Assembly: GCF_030814955.1 (NCBI RefSeq)
Contig: NZ_JAUSWB010000007.1
Span: forward strand, 186,001 to 250,000
DNA from: Planomicrobium stackebrandtii
GTDB taxonomy: Bacteria > Bacillota > Bacilli > Bacillales_A > Planococcaceae
Reading direction: 5' to 3'
Length of the DNA stretch: 64,000 nucleotides
Both the position numbers and the translations under genes were made by a program. Under the pieces are notes generated by a model that did no database searches, was not told the origin of the DNA, and was given only the letters and a program-made list of their open reading frames with translations. Below, piece by piece: positions 45,241-53,168 of the stretch (positions within the stretch are counted from its first letter, which is position 1; the number at the start of each line of letters is the position of its first letter).

Positions 45241-47024
45241 TGCTGGCCAAAGAAACAGTAAAACAAAAGGAATTGACTGGAAGAGACCAGTGGATCGTCT
45301 TCAAGCGTTTGCTGAAATATTTGGCACCGCATAAAAGGATGCTGGCACTGGCGATGGGCCTGCTGATCTTGACTGTGCTGGGCGATGTACTCGGACCCTT
45401 GCTCATCAAAATTTTTATCGATGACTATTTGACGCCCGGAAGTTTTCCAACCGGTCCAATCGCTGGATTGGCAATTGCTTACCTGTTTATCCAAACATCC
45501 AATGTCATCATCAGCTATTTTCAGCTGCTGAAGTTTCAGGAAGCGGCATTGAAAATCATCCAGCAGCTGCGGATCGATGTTTTCACGAAAGTGCAGGGGC
45601 TCGGTATGCGCTATTTTGACCAAACTCCTGCCGGAGGCATTGTGTCGCGTGTTACCAATGATACCGAAGCCATCAAGGAAATGTTTGTCACCGTTCTTAT
45701 CGGCTTTATTCAAAGTGCGTTCTTGATTGTCGGGGTCTACATCGCTATGTTTTTCCTCAACGTCCGCTTGGCGCTCATCACATTAATGCTGCTGCCGATT
45801 CTTGGCTGGATCATTTATTTGTACCGGAAATACAGCTCGGTGTTTTACCAGGATCTGCGGGAGCGTCTGGGGCAATTAAATGCCAAGCTATCCGAATCGG
45901 TACAAGGCATGGGCATGATCCAGGCTTTTGGCCAGGAAACGCGCCTCAAGGACGAGTTTAATAGGATCAACGATAAGCACTGGCAGGCGGGCAAACGCAA
46001 TATCAAAATCGATGGCCTGCTGCTGCGTCCGGCTATCGATCTTGTATATGCACTGGCCTTGATCATGCTGCTGAGCTATTTCGGTGTCACGTCATTTTCG
46101 AATACGGTGGAAGTCGGAGTCATCTATGCATTTGTCACGTATATCGACCGCTTTTTCGAACCGATCAATCAAGTGATGCAGCGTTTGTCGATCTTTCAGC
46201 AAGCGATTGTGGCTGCATCCCGCGTTTTTCAGCTGTTGGATGAAGAGGAAAAAACACCCCGTCAATTGGATCATGCGGCAGAAATCACAGAAGGTAAAAT
46301 TGAATTCTGCAATGTCAGCTTTTCTTACGATGGCCAGGCAGACGTCCTGAAAAATATTTCTTTTACAGCTTGGCCAGGGCAGACGGTCGCATTGGTTGGC
46401 CATACGGGAAGCGGCAAAAGTTCCATTATCAATTTGTTGATGCGTTTCTATGAATTCAACAAAGGAGAAATTTTGATTGACGGTGTTTCAGTTAAAGACT
46501 ATGAAGCAGCTGAACTACGGAGAAAGATGGGGCTCGTGCTGCAGGATCCGTTCCTGTTTTATGGCACAATCGAAAGCAATATTCGACTTTTTGATCAAAC
46601 TATTACCGAAGAAGCTGTCCGAACAGCAGCCGAATTTGTACAGGCAAACCATTTTATAGAAGCATTGCCGAATGGCTATAGCCATAAAGTGACCGAGCGG
46701 GGATCCACTTTTTCAAGCGGACAACGTCAACTGGTGGCTTTTGCACGCACAATGGCGACTGATCCGAAGATTCTGGTGCTTGATGAAGCAACGGCTAATA
46801 TCGATACCGAAACAGAAGTAGCGATACAAACAAGCCTTGAACGCATGCGGCTAGGGCGGACAACAATCGCAATCGCGCATCGGCTCAGCACTATTCAAGA
46901 AGCTGAACTGATTTTGGTTCTGCATCAAGGAGAAATTGTAGAACGGGGGACACATCAGCAATTGCTTCAGCAGCGCGGCTTATACCATAAAATGTATTTG
47001 CTGCAAAACGGTATAGTCGAGTAA
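45240..47024 (+). CDS. bmrD: Heterodimeric ABC multidrug exporter, BmrD/YheH-like subunit
   Basis: 594 residues. Six membrane helices and a nucleotide-binding domain with Walker A GHTGSGKSSI, signature FSSGQRQ (in place of SGGQ) and a full Walker B LVLDEATANID with the catalytic Glu. The altered signature matches the altered Walker B of the partner, so the dimer has one active and one degenerate ATP site. GTG start overlapping the previous stop by one base. B. subtilis BmrD is longer (about 670). Confidence 0.88.
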   Translation: MLAKETVKQKELTGRDQWIVFKRLLKYLAPHKRMLALAMGLLILTVLGDVLGPLLIKIFIDDYLTPGSFPTGPIAGLAIAYLFIQTSNVIISYFQLLKFQEAALKIIQQLRIDVFTKVQGLGMRYFDQTPAGGIVSRVTNDTEAIKEMFVTVLIGFIQSAFLIVGVYIAMFFLNVRLALITLMLLPILGWIIYLYRKYSSVFYQDLRERLGQLNAKLSESVQGMGMIQAFGQETRLKDEFNRINDKHWQAGKRNIKIDGLLLRPAIDLVYALALIMLLSYFGVTSFSNTVEVGVIYAFVTYIDRFFEPINQVMQRLSIFQQAIVAASRVFQLLDEEEKTPRQLDHAAEITEGKIEFCNVSFSYDGQADVLKNISFTAWPGQTVALVGHTGSGKSSIINLLMRFYEFNKGEILIDGVSVKDYEAAELRRKMGLVLQDPFLFYGTIESNIRLFDQTITEEAVRTAAEFVQANHFIEALPNGYSHKVTERGSTFSSGQRQLVAFARTMATDPKILVLDEATANIDTETEVAIQTSLERMRLGRTTIAIAHRLSTIQEAELILVLHQGEIVERGTHQQLLQQRGLYHKMYLLQNGIVE

Positions 47025-47028
47025 AACG

Positions 47029-47057
47029 GAAGAGCAGCTTAGGTTGTTCTTTTTTTT
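47029..47057 (+). terminator. Terminator after the ABC transporter operon
   Basis: GAGCAGC and GTTGTTC pair with two G-U wobbles and run into eight Ts. The 250 bases that follow, up to ccdA, are A-rich and hold no gene I can support. Confidence 0.6.
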
Positions 47058-47313
47058 GCACTAATTCATGTTTCGCAGTGCAACAGAGTCATCAAATGCT
47101 AGTTATCACTTACTATGTAACAAACTACAAAAGGTTTTAATAAAAAAACCAAAAACGTAAGCAACAAAAAAAACACATTAAACAAAAAACTAGAATCACT
47201 GATTGTGCTCTTCATTGGTGAGCCAATTGTCCACAAAGATTTCACATGCGCAATGGCAGTGTTTTCGGTGGGAATTTGGTAAGATGAGGAGAGCACAGGA
47301 AGGAGAATTACCA

Positions 47314-48024
47314 GTGGCATCAGATATTAATTTATTTTTGGCCTTTGGAGCTGGCTTTTTAAGTTTTATTTCGCCTTGTACACTGCCTTTGTATCCCGCA
47401 TTTTTATCTTATATAACAGGCATGACGATGGATGAAATTAAAAACGACAAAAAAGTTATGCAACGGCGGGGCATGTTCCACACCTTGTTTTTCCTATTAG
47501 GATTTTCAACTATTTTCATTGCACTCGGTTTCAGTACGTCATTCTTCTACGAATGGTTTATCCGCTATGATGAACTGATCCGCCAAGTAGGCGCCATCTT
47601 TATCGTCTTGTTCGGCCTAATGATTGTCGGTGTTTTTACTCCGAAGTTTCTTATGCAGGACCGCAAATTTTCGTTTAAAAACCGTCCTTCCGGATTTTTG
47701 GGGACATTTGTTATCGGCTTGGCTTTTGCAGCAGGATGGACGCCATGCACGGGTCCGATCACAGCAGCAATTTATGCATTGGCAGCGGCCAATCCAGGGT
47801 CGGGCATTTGGTATATGCTGGCATACGTACTCGGTTTTGCTATTCCGTTTTTTGTCTTGTCATTCTTTGTGGCACGCATGGGCTGGCTGCGCAAACATAA
47901 TCAAAAAATCATGAAGGTAGGCGGCTATGTTATGATTGGAGTCGGCATCCTGTTGTTTTTTGATGGCCTAACGTATTTGATTCGTATCCTGAGCCCATTC
48001 TTTGGAGATTTCCAAGGATTTTAA
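47314..48024 (+). CDS. ccdA: Cytochrome c biogenesis protein CcdA
   Basis: 236 residues, six membrane helices. The two redox Cys lie in FISPCTLPLYPAFLSYITG and GWTPCTGPI. It carries reducing equivalents across the membrane for haem attachment to apocytochrome c. GTG start at 47314 with AAGGAGA upstream; the frame extends further up but without the family sequence. A thioredoxin-like gene and ccdC follow. Confidence 0.93.
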   Translation: MASDINLFLAFGAGFLSFISPCTLPLYPAFLSYITGMTMDEIKNDKKVMQRRGMFHTLFFLLGFSTIFIALGFSTSFFYEWFIRYDELIRQVGAIFIVLFGLMIVGVFTPKFLMQDRKFSFKNRPSGFLGTFVIGLAFAAGWTPCTGPITAAIYALAAANPGSGIWYMLAYVLGFAIPFFVLSFFVARMGWLRKHNQKIMKVGGYVMIGVGILLFFDGLTYLIRILSPFFGDFQGF

Positions 48025-48048
48025 ATTGACTTGAAGCAGGTGACAAAG

Positions 48049-48372
48049 ATGGAAACCATTCTAAAGATGGAAGAATACCAATCAAAAATTGGTCAAGAGC
48101 AGTCTTTTCTGCTTTTTGTGAAAACGGATAATTGCTCAGTCTGTGAAGGGTTGCGTCCCCAGGTCGAAGCTTTTGAAAAGGACTATAAGCTGCCATTTTA
48201 CTTAGCGAATGCAGCACAAATACCGGAATTAGCGGGTCAGTTAATGCTTTTCACAGCTCCGGTTGTCCTGCTGTTTCGGCAAGGCAAAGAAATTCATCGT
48301 TTTGCCCGATTTGTACCGATTGATGAATTGCGCCGCAGATTGGATGAACAGGAGGGGAATTTAAATGTTTGA
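48049..48372 (+). CDS. Small thioredoxin-like protein in the ccd operon
   Basis: 107 residues. Thioredoxin-like: FLLFVKTDNCSVCEGLRPQVEAFEK with a CxxC motif, then a cis-Pro-like position in FTAPVVLLFRQGKEIHRFAR. No signal peptide, so it is cytoplasmic. Set between ccdA and ccdC, it may pass electrons to CcdA. AGGTGA precedes the ATG. B. subtilis has a CheY-like gene (yneI) at this place instead. Confidence 0.75.
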   Translation: METILKMEEYQSKIGQEQSFLLFVKTDNCSVCEGLRPQVEAFEKDYKLPFYLANAAQIPELAGQLMLFTAPVVLLFRQGKEIHRFARFVPIDELRRRLDEQEGNLNV

Positions 48373-48865
48373 CCAAATCCCTACTGAAGTTTATTTGATC
48401 GTTTCCACCATCGGTGCCTTTGCAATGGGGTTGCTGGCGATGTTTGTCCGCACCAAATCGGCCAAGAAACCGGCCTCGGTCAAGAAGATCATTTTGCCGC
48501 CGTTTTTTATGTCGACTGGCGCCTTGATGTTCATTTTCCCATTTTTCCGTGTTGCACCTTTGCAGATTTTCGAAGCACTGGCTGTCGGCATTCTGTTTTC
48601 AACAGTCTTGATCTGGACTTCCAGATTTGAAGTCCGTGATGGCGATATTTATTTAAAGCAATCGAAAGCATTTGTCTTTATCTTGTTTGGCTTGTTGCTG
48701 GTGCGGGTTCTCGGCAAAGTGGTCTTGAGTTCGAGTATTGATATCGGCGAATTGGCAGGCATGTTTTGGATTTTGGCATTTGGAATGCTTTGGCCATGGC
48801 GGCTTTCCATGCTGTGGCAATATAAAAAAATCGCTGCAAAAGATAAAAGCGCTATTCCCACTTAA
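48365..48865 (+). CDS. ccdC: CcdC family membrane protein (YneJ)
   Basis: 166 residues with four or five membrane helices (YLIVSTIGAFAMGLLAMFV, PPFFMSTGALMFIFPFF, LAVGILFSTVLIW, FVFILFGLLLVRVL, MFWILAFGMLWPWRL). Matches the CcdC/YneJ family, which lies next to ccdA in Bacillus. It overlaps the thioredoxin-like gene by eight bases; GGAGGGG before the ATG. Confidence 0.85.
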   Translation: MFDQIPTEVYLIVSTIGAFAMGLLAMFVRTKSAKKPASVKKIILPPFFMSTGALMFIFPFFRVAPLQIFEALAVGILFSTVLIWTSRFEVRDGDIYLKQSKAFVFILFGLLLVRVLGKVVLSSSIDIGELAGMFWILAFGMLWPWRLSMLWQYKKIAAKDKSAIPT

Positions 48866-48881
48866 GGGAATGGCGCTTTTT
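48845..48881. terminator. Bidirectional terminator between ccdC and the DUF2621 gene
   Basis: AAAAGCGCTATTCCC and GGGAATGGCGCTTTT form a 15-bp stem with one G-U pair and Ts at both ends. Confidence 0.85.
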
Positions 48882-49314
48882 ACTGTTCAAAATACTGTTC
48901 GTACGGACGGACATCAATCTCCATCTCTGCCAATTTTTTTCTCAGGAATTTGTGATCGCGTTTTGGAGTTGCCAGAATATAGCCACGGATGATGTGTTCC
49001 AGCTTCATCTTTTTGACCTTTTCTTCAAGCATGACCTGTCCGATTCTGCCGGCGATTTTTTGTTTTGCCACCGGCCGGAATAAATCAGGAACGGGCTGCA
49101 CCAATTCATTCAACATTGCCTTTTCTTCATCGCCCCATAAATGGATGGTTTTATCAACGTAATATTCTTCCCAGTTCAAATCTGAAAGGCCATCTTCTTT
49201 CGGCATAGACTTTAGGAACTTTCTGAACATGAAATATCCGCCAATCGCGAAAAGCCCCACCAGCACAACTACCCAGAATAGGATAAACCATAAAAACCAG
49301 CCACTCAGTTCCAT
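48880..49314 (-). CDS. DUF2621 family membrane protein (YneK-like)
   Basis: 144 residues. One N-terminal membrane helix (WFLWFILFWVVVLVGLFAIGGYF) and a soluble cytoplasmic domain with DLNWEEYYVDKTIHLW and IIRGYILATPKRDHKFLRKKL. The same gene follows yneJ in B. subtilis. Function unknown. GAGGTGA precedes the ATG. Confidence 0.85.
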   Translation of the reverse strand: MELSGWFLWFILFWVVVLVGLFAIGGYFMFRKFLKSMPKEDGLSDLNWEEYYVDKTIHLWGDEEKAMLNELVQPVPDLFRPVAKQKIAGRIGQVMLEEKVKKMKLEHIIRGYILATPKRDHKFLRKKLAEMEIDVRPYEQYFEQ

Positions 49315-49433
49315 ATTGTTTCACCTCATTTTTCCATTACTTCTATTATAGAAGGGTTTGAAAAAGAATTCATTAAAAATGTATCTCTTTTTTCCATCTG
49401 TGTCTATATAGCGAATGAAAGGAGGTGAGAAAC

Positions 49434-49652
49434 ATGGCCTTTAGTGATTTTAAGAACGCCAGCATACGCTGCACGTACGACAATGGCTTGGATGCCAACG
49501 GCAAAGTGAAAAGAAAGTTTAAATCGTACCACAATGTCAAAGAAGCAGCAGCTGCAGACGGAATCTTTGAAACAGCAGCTGTATTGACGAATTTTGGTAC
49601 AAAAACATTAATGGATGTTGAAAAACAATCCGCAATGACGATCTATCAATAA
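49434..49652 (+). CDS. DUF1659 family protein
   Basis: 72 residues: NASIRCTYDNGLDANGKVKR and YHNVKEAAAADGIFETAAVL, the DUF1659 pattern. Very strong site GAAAGGAGGTGA. It is followed by DUF2922 and YvrJ genes, a set of three small genes that recur together in Bacillales; the function is unknown. No signal or membrane helix. Confidence 0.85.
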   Translation: MAFSDFKNASIRCTYDNGLDANGKVKRKFKSYHNVKEAAAADGIFETAAVLTNFGTKTLMDVEKQSAMTIYQ

Positions 49653-49675
49653 AAAGAATAAGGGGGAAATAAAGA

Positions 49676-49891
49676 ATGGCTAAAACACTGGAATTGATTT
49701 TTACGACCACCGCAGGAAAAGATGTCACCTTGACTGTGGATGAACCGCGTGACACTGTCACAGATGCGGAATTGCTGGCAGGAATGCAGGCCATTATCGC
49801 GCACGATGTTTTCGAAGTGGAAGGTTCGCCGTTTGGTGCGGTGAAAGGCGCTCGCATTGTCGAACGAAATATTGTGGAGTACGAAGTATAA
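49676..49891 (+). CDS. DUF2922 family protein
   Basis: 71 residues: KTLELIFTTTAGKDVTLTVDEP and ARIVERNIVEYEV, the DUF2922 pattern (a small beta-rich protein). 23 bases after DUF1659, with AAGGGGGAAA upstream. Its partner is probably the DUF1659 protein; inference. Confidence 0.85.
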   Translation: MAKTLELIFTTTAGKDVTLTVDEPRDTVTDAELLAGMQAIIAHDVFEVEGSPFGAVKGARIVERNIVEYEV

Positions 49892-49895
49892 GCAA

Positions 49896-49926
49896 GAAGC
49901 TCTCCTGATTCGGGAGAGCTTTTTTA
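49896..49926 (+). terminator. Rho-independent terminator after DUF2922
   Basis: AAGCTCTCC and GGGAGAGCTT around TGATTC with six Ts. Confidence 0.85.
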
Positions 49927-49977
49927 GCAGCAAAATTTAGAGGCACTTATACTTTTATAGAACAGGAGGCAAAAACT

Positions 49978-50106
49978 ATGGCAGAGTGGATGCAATGGAT
50001 TCAAGAACTAGGATTTCCTATCTTTGTTTCTTTTTATTTGATGCATCGTGTGGAAACCAAGTTGGTCGCCATTCATGACGCATTGCTCACGTTAAAGCTG
50101 TCCTGA
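49978..50106 (+). CDS. YvrJ family small membrane protein
   Basis: 42 residues: MAEWMQWIQELGFPIFVSFYLMHRVE then a polar tail with KLVAIHDALLTLK. The YvrJ family has this one-helix plan. AGGAGG before the ATG. It follows the DUF1659-DUF2922 pair, as seen elsewhere in Bacillales. Function unknown. Confidence 0.8.
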   Translation: MAEWMQWIQELGFPIFVSFYLMHRVETKLVAIHDALLTLKLS

Positions 50107-50142
50107 CTTCACAAATTCGTGACAATGGCGGTTTAACATGTA

Positions 50143-50171
50143 TTGTGCAGTTTCTACACTTTCGCTATGAT
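50143..50171 (+). promoter_or_regulatory. Sigma-A promoter for the Sco1-like gene
   Basis: TTGTGC (50143-50148), 17 bases, TATGAT (50166-50171), 30 bases before the ATG. Confidence 0.55.
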
Positions 50172-50200
50172 TAGAAGGATGAAAGAGTGGAGGCAATCTC

Positions 50201-50764
50201 ATGCGATTTATTTATTTGTCAGTTTTGCTGAGTCTTGTCCTATTTTTAGGGGCATGCGGCAGTTCTGCAATTGAGGATTTTTCTTATACCGATCACCGGG
50301 GAGAACCGGTATCTTTAGAAGATTTGAAAGGGACGCCTTGGCTGGCGACTTTTGTTTTTACCAACTGTGAAACGGTTTGTCCGCCGATGACATTTACCTT
50401 AAGCGAAATTCAGGAAGAGCTGGAAGCTGAAGGTTTGGACAATTACAAAATTGTAGCGTTCAGTGTGGATCCAGGTGTCGATACACCGGAAACCATGCAG
50501 GAATATTTGGCACAGTATTCGGTTCCGGATGAATCAAAATGGCATTTGCTAACGGGGTATGAACAATCGGAAATATCGGAGTTTGCGAAAGATAATTTCA
50601 ACTCTTTTGTGCGCGACGATCCTGAAAGCGATCAGGTTATTCACGGTACCTCTTTCTATCTGGTTGACCAGGACGGTGTTGTCGTTAATAATTACGACGG
50701 CTTTGAAAATGTGCCAGTGGAAGACATTAAGGACGACTTGCGTGAATTAATTGAAGAAAAGTAA
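50201..50764 (+). CDS. Sco1/SenC family lipoprotein, copper chaperone for cytochrome oxidase
   Basis: 187 residues. Lipoprotein signal (LSLVLFLGACG), thioredoxin fold with the copper-binding CxxxC in FTNCETVCPPMTF and the third ligand His in VIHGTSFYLVDQDG. SCO proteins help assemble the CuA centre of cytochrome c oxidase; it fits with the nearby ccdA/ccdC haem genes. GGAGG before the ATG. Confidence 0.92.
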   Translation: MRFIYLSVLLSLVLFLGACGSSAIEDFSYTDHRGEPVSLEDLKGTPWLATFVFTNCETVCPPMTFTLSEIQEELEAEGLDNYKIVAFSVDPGVDTPETMQEYLAQYSVPDESKWHLLTGYEQSEISEFAKDNFNSFVRDDPESDQVIHGTSFYLVDQDGVVVNNYDGFENVPVEDIKDDLRELIEEK

Positions 50765-50789
50765 AAAACCGGTCATAGACCGGTTTTTT
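50763..50789. terminator. Bidirectional terminator between the Sco1-like gene and mscL
   Basis: AAAAAACCGGTC and GACCGGTTTTTT, nearly perfect stem with a short loop; T runs at both ends. Confidence 0.85.
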
Positions 50790-51162
50790 CTTTGCCCAAA
50801 AGATCTCTGATTTCCAGCAGGATTTCCTGAGTTTTGTCCAAGACTTCCGGTTCTTCTGCAGCCGGCACCTCTTTTTTGCGTTTTAGTTTGGTGAAAATGC
50901 GGATAACCATGAAAATCGAGAAGGCAATGATGAAAAAGTCGATGATTGATTGGATAAATAGTCCATAATTCAAAACCACATCATTGAAAGTATAGCTCCA
51001 ATTCTCGACACTGACTCCGCCGACTAATATTCCAACCAGGGGCATAATGATGTCTTGCACTAAGGAGGTTACCACTTTGCCGAAAGCTGCCCCAATGACG
51101 ACTGCCACGGCAAGGTCGATGACGTTGCCTTTTAAGGCAAACTTCTTAAAATCTTCCCACAT
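50773..51162 (-). CDS. mscL: Large-conductance mechanosensitive channel MscL
   Basis: 129 residues. Cytoplasmic helix WEDFKKFALKGNVIDLAVAVVIGAAFG is the family start and first pore helix; second helix FIIAFSIFMVIRIF; C-terminal helix with LLEIRDLLGK. It releases solutes on hypo-osmotic shock. ATG at 51162 chosen over a GTG at 51171 because GGGAGG touches that GTG. The 150 bases upstream hold divergent promoters. Confidence 0.95.
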   Translation of the reverse strand: MWEDFKKFALKGNVIDLAVAVVIGAAFGKVVTSLVQDIIMPLVGILVGGVSVENWSYTFNDVVLNYGLFIQSIIDFFIIAFSIFMVIRIFTKLKRKKEVPAAEEPEVLDKTQEILLEIRDLLGKEKTGL

Positions 51163-51318
51163 AAATTTCACCTCCCGCTTTTAAAACTTAATTTTATCAG
51201 AAACATTTTGAATAATATAGATATCTGCCAAATTTTACAAAGCAGCGGATCCGCGGAGAAACGGCAATCGAAGGGAAGATATGCTACACTGAAACAAATA
51301 AAGGATTAGGTGTGGAAA

Positions 51319-51957
51319 ATGAAAAAAAAGAAAATACCCAAAAAATACAAGCGTCAATTAGGCTGCCTCATTCTTTTGGTGCCTGCAGCAATAGTCGTTG
51401 CAACTCTCGGTGCCCTTTTGTATATGCTCGTCAATTCGGCATCAATGATGAATACTTTAAAGGAAGCGCCAAACCATATAATTGAAATGGAAGTTCCAGA
51501 AGAAAACATACCGTTGTATAAAGAAGCGGCGGAGGTCTACAGCATTCCATGGACTTTGCTTGCCGCACACCATCGGATTGAGACCAGGTTTTCAACAATG
51601 GATCCTTTGCTGTCTCCGGTCGGGGCAGAAGGGCATCTTCAGTTTATGCCTTGCACATTTGTCGGTTGGAGCCATCCTACCTGTTCAGGAAAAGGACAAG
51701 GCGAAATCAGTGAAGAAGACAAAACAAACCTAGATGTAATTGCTTATTACGGAGGATATGGAGTTGATGGCAACGGGGATGGCATTGCGGATCCCTATAA
51801 TTTAACGGATTCTCTCTACAGTGCAGCAAATTATTTGTCGCAGAATGGGGCAGCGGAAGGCGATTTGGAAAACGCGATTTTCCAATACAACCATAGCGAG
51901 GAATACGTCGCAGATGTGCTTCACTACTATAATATGTACGAAGAAGAATACAATTAA
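51319..51957 (+). CDS. Membrane-anchored lysozyme-like/lytic transglycosylase protein
   Basis: 212 residues. Basic N terminus, one membrane helix (LILLVPAAIVVATLGALLYML), then an extracellular lysozyme-like domain: YSIPWTLLAAHHRIETRF with the catalytic Glu in IET, SPVGAEGHLQFMPCTFVGW, and AANYLSQNG with FQYNHSEEYV. Related to CwlT-type muramidase domains. It probably trims peptidoglycan. ATG at 51319 has TTAGGTG upstream; an extended -10 TGC-TACACT lies near 51285-51293. Confidence 0.85.
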   Translation: MKKKKIPKKYKRQLGCLILLVPAAIVVATLGALLYMLVNSASMMNTLKEAPNHIIEMEVPEENIPLYKEAAEVYSIPWTLLAAHHRIETRFSTMDPLLSPVGAEGHLQFMPCTFVGWSHPTCSGKGQGEISEEDKTNLDVIAYYGGYGVDGNGDGIADPYNLTDSLYSAANYLSQNGAAEGDLENAIFQYNHSEEYVADVLHYYNMYEEEYN

Positions 51958-51967
51958 ACGCAAAAAA

Positions 51968-51999
51968 AAAGAGTGGACAATTGTCCACTCTTCTTTTTA
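51968..51999. terminator. Bidirectional terminator
   Basis: The perfect palindrome AAGAGTGGACAATTGTCCAC continues to CTCTT, with A and T runs outside. It separates the lysozyme-like gene from the convergent GlsB-type gene. Confidence 0.8.
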
Positions 52000-52260
52000 T
52001 TAAGCTCTACGGTTTTTGCGCATAGAACCCATGATCAGGCTAAGTACGAATACAAAGATCAAAGCACCAATTAATGCTGGGATGATTGCTACGTCCCAAA
52101 TAACTGGACCTAGATCTCCAAGAATTAATCCACCTAACCAAGCACCAATGATACCTGCGATGATGTTACCGATAATGCCGCCCGGTACGTCTTTACCTAA
52201 GATCATTCCAGCGATCCAACCGATGATACCGCCCATAATAAGGAATAAAATAAATCCCAT
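52000..52260 (-). CDS. GlsB/YeaQ/YmgE family membrane protein
   Basis: 86 residues, three membrane helices rich in Gly/Ile (IIGWIAGMILGKD, GNIIAGIIGAWLGG, ALIGALIFVFVLSLIMGS). Family of transglycosylase-associated, stress-related small membrane proteins; molecular function unknown. AGGAGCT before the ATG. Confidence 0.9.
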   Translation of the reverse strand: MGFILFLIMGGIIGWIAGMILGKDVPGGIIGNIIAGIIGAWLGGLILGDLGPVIWDVAIIPALIGALIFVFVLSLIMGSMRKNRRA

Positions 52261-52349
52261 TTTTTCCAGCTCCTTTAGAGTAATGTATAATTGCTACACT
52301 CTAGGTATAACCGGATTCAGGACGTTTGAAACATAAAAAGAAAAAAAGA

Positions 52350-52892
52350 TTATAAAACCTGTGCGCCCAAGGTTGTAGAGAAGTGGCGCAAAGCCCATTC
52401 ATGGCCAGCCTGATCAAAGCTGGCGACTCCATTTTCGTGGACAAAAATTTTATATCCTTTGTTGTAGGCATCTACTGCCGTATGCAGAACGCAAATGTCT
52501 GTACAGACCCCAACAAGATGGATTTCTTCTATATGGCGCTCTTGCAGCAGCAATTCCAGGTTGGTTCCTGCAAATGCGCTGTATCTTGTTTTGTCCATCC
52601 AGATGATGCGGTCTGCATTTGCTTTATAAACATCTGCCAAACGGCCGTATAGCTCTCGCCCAGCAGTTCCTTTTATGTTATGAGGTGGAAAAAGTTTTGC
52701 TTCCGGGTGAAATGCATTGGTCTTGTCGTGCAAATCCACCGGCATGACAACCAGCGCTCTCTCAGTTAAAAATTCCTCAGTCAGTCTGCAAATCTCTTCT
52801 TCAATGGCTTGTCCAGGTTTCCCGCAGGTCAAAGCCCCGTCATCTGCTACAAAATCCACCGTGTAATCGACTACCAGCAATGCTTTTTTCAT
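52350..52892 (-). CDS. pncA: Nicotinamidase/isochorismatase family hydrolase (YueJ-like)
   Basis: 180 residues. Catalytic triad: Asp in VVDYTVDF, Lys in MDKTRYSAF, Cys in GVCTDICVLHTA. Metal-binding DLHD and H follow in order. Likely converts nicotinamide to nicotinate for NAD salvage; other isochorismatase-like activity is possible. The ATG at 52892 has GGAG nine bases upstream. Confidence 0.87.
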   Translation of the reverse strand: MKKALLVVDYTVDFVADDGALTCGKPGQAIEEEICRLTEEFLTERALVVMPVDLHDKTNAFHPEAKLFPPHNIKGTAGRELYGRLADVYKANADRIIWMDKTRYSAFAGTNLELLLQERHIEEIHLVGVCTDICVLHTAVDAYNKGYKIFVHENGVASFDQAGHEWALRHFSTTLGAQVL

Positions 52893-53011
52893 CCCTTCCA
52901 CTCCAATCCTTTTCCTTAATTATAAACTAAATGAATTCAAAAGAAACAAAGCTTGCCAGAGTCTTTAGTTTTCAGTATAATCAGACTATTAACAGAGAAG
53001 GGGTGGTCCTG

Positions 53012-53119
53012 ATGCAATACGAAAACGTTGAGAAGCTTGACCGGCAGGCGATGATTTTTGTTGCTATTCATACTTTGCTCATTTTAAATTTTGCTTTGGA
53101 TTTCGGTTTCTTACTATGA
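53012..53119 (+). CDS. Small membrane protein, 35 residues, unknown
   Basis: A polar head (QYENVEKLDRQ) and one hydrophobic helix (AMIFVAIHTLLILNFALDFGFLL is its 23-residue extent; only the first part is needed to see it). AAGGGGTGG before the ATG and its own terminator support a real gene. An in-frame ATG exists 81 bases earlier, but without a site. Family not recognised. Confidence 0.6.
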   Translation: MQYENVEKLDRQAMIFVAIHTLLILNFALDFGFLL

Positions 53120-53127
53120 CCGGAAAC

Positions 53128-53168
53128 AAAAAACAGCCTATCCCAACTTCATGGGATGGGCTGTTTTA
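53128..53168. terminator. Bidirectional terminator
   Basis: AAACAGCCTATCCCA and TGGGATGGGCTGTTT form a 15-bp stem with one G-U pair. It serves the small gene and the convergent integrase-like gene. Confidence 0.85.
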
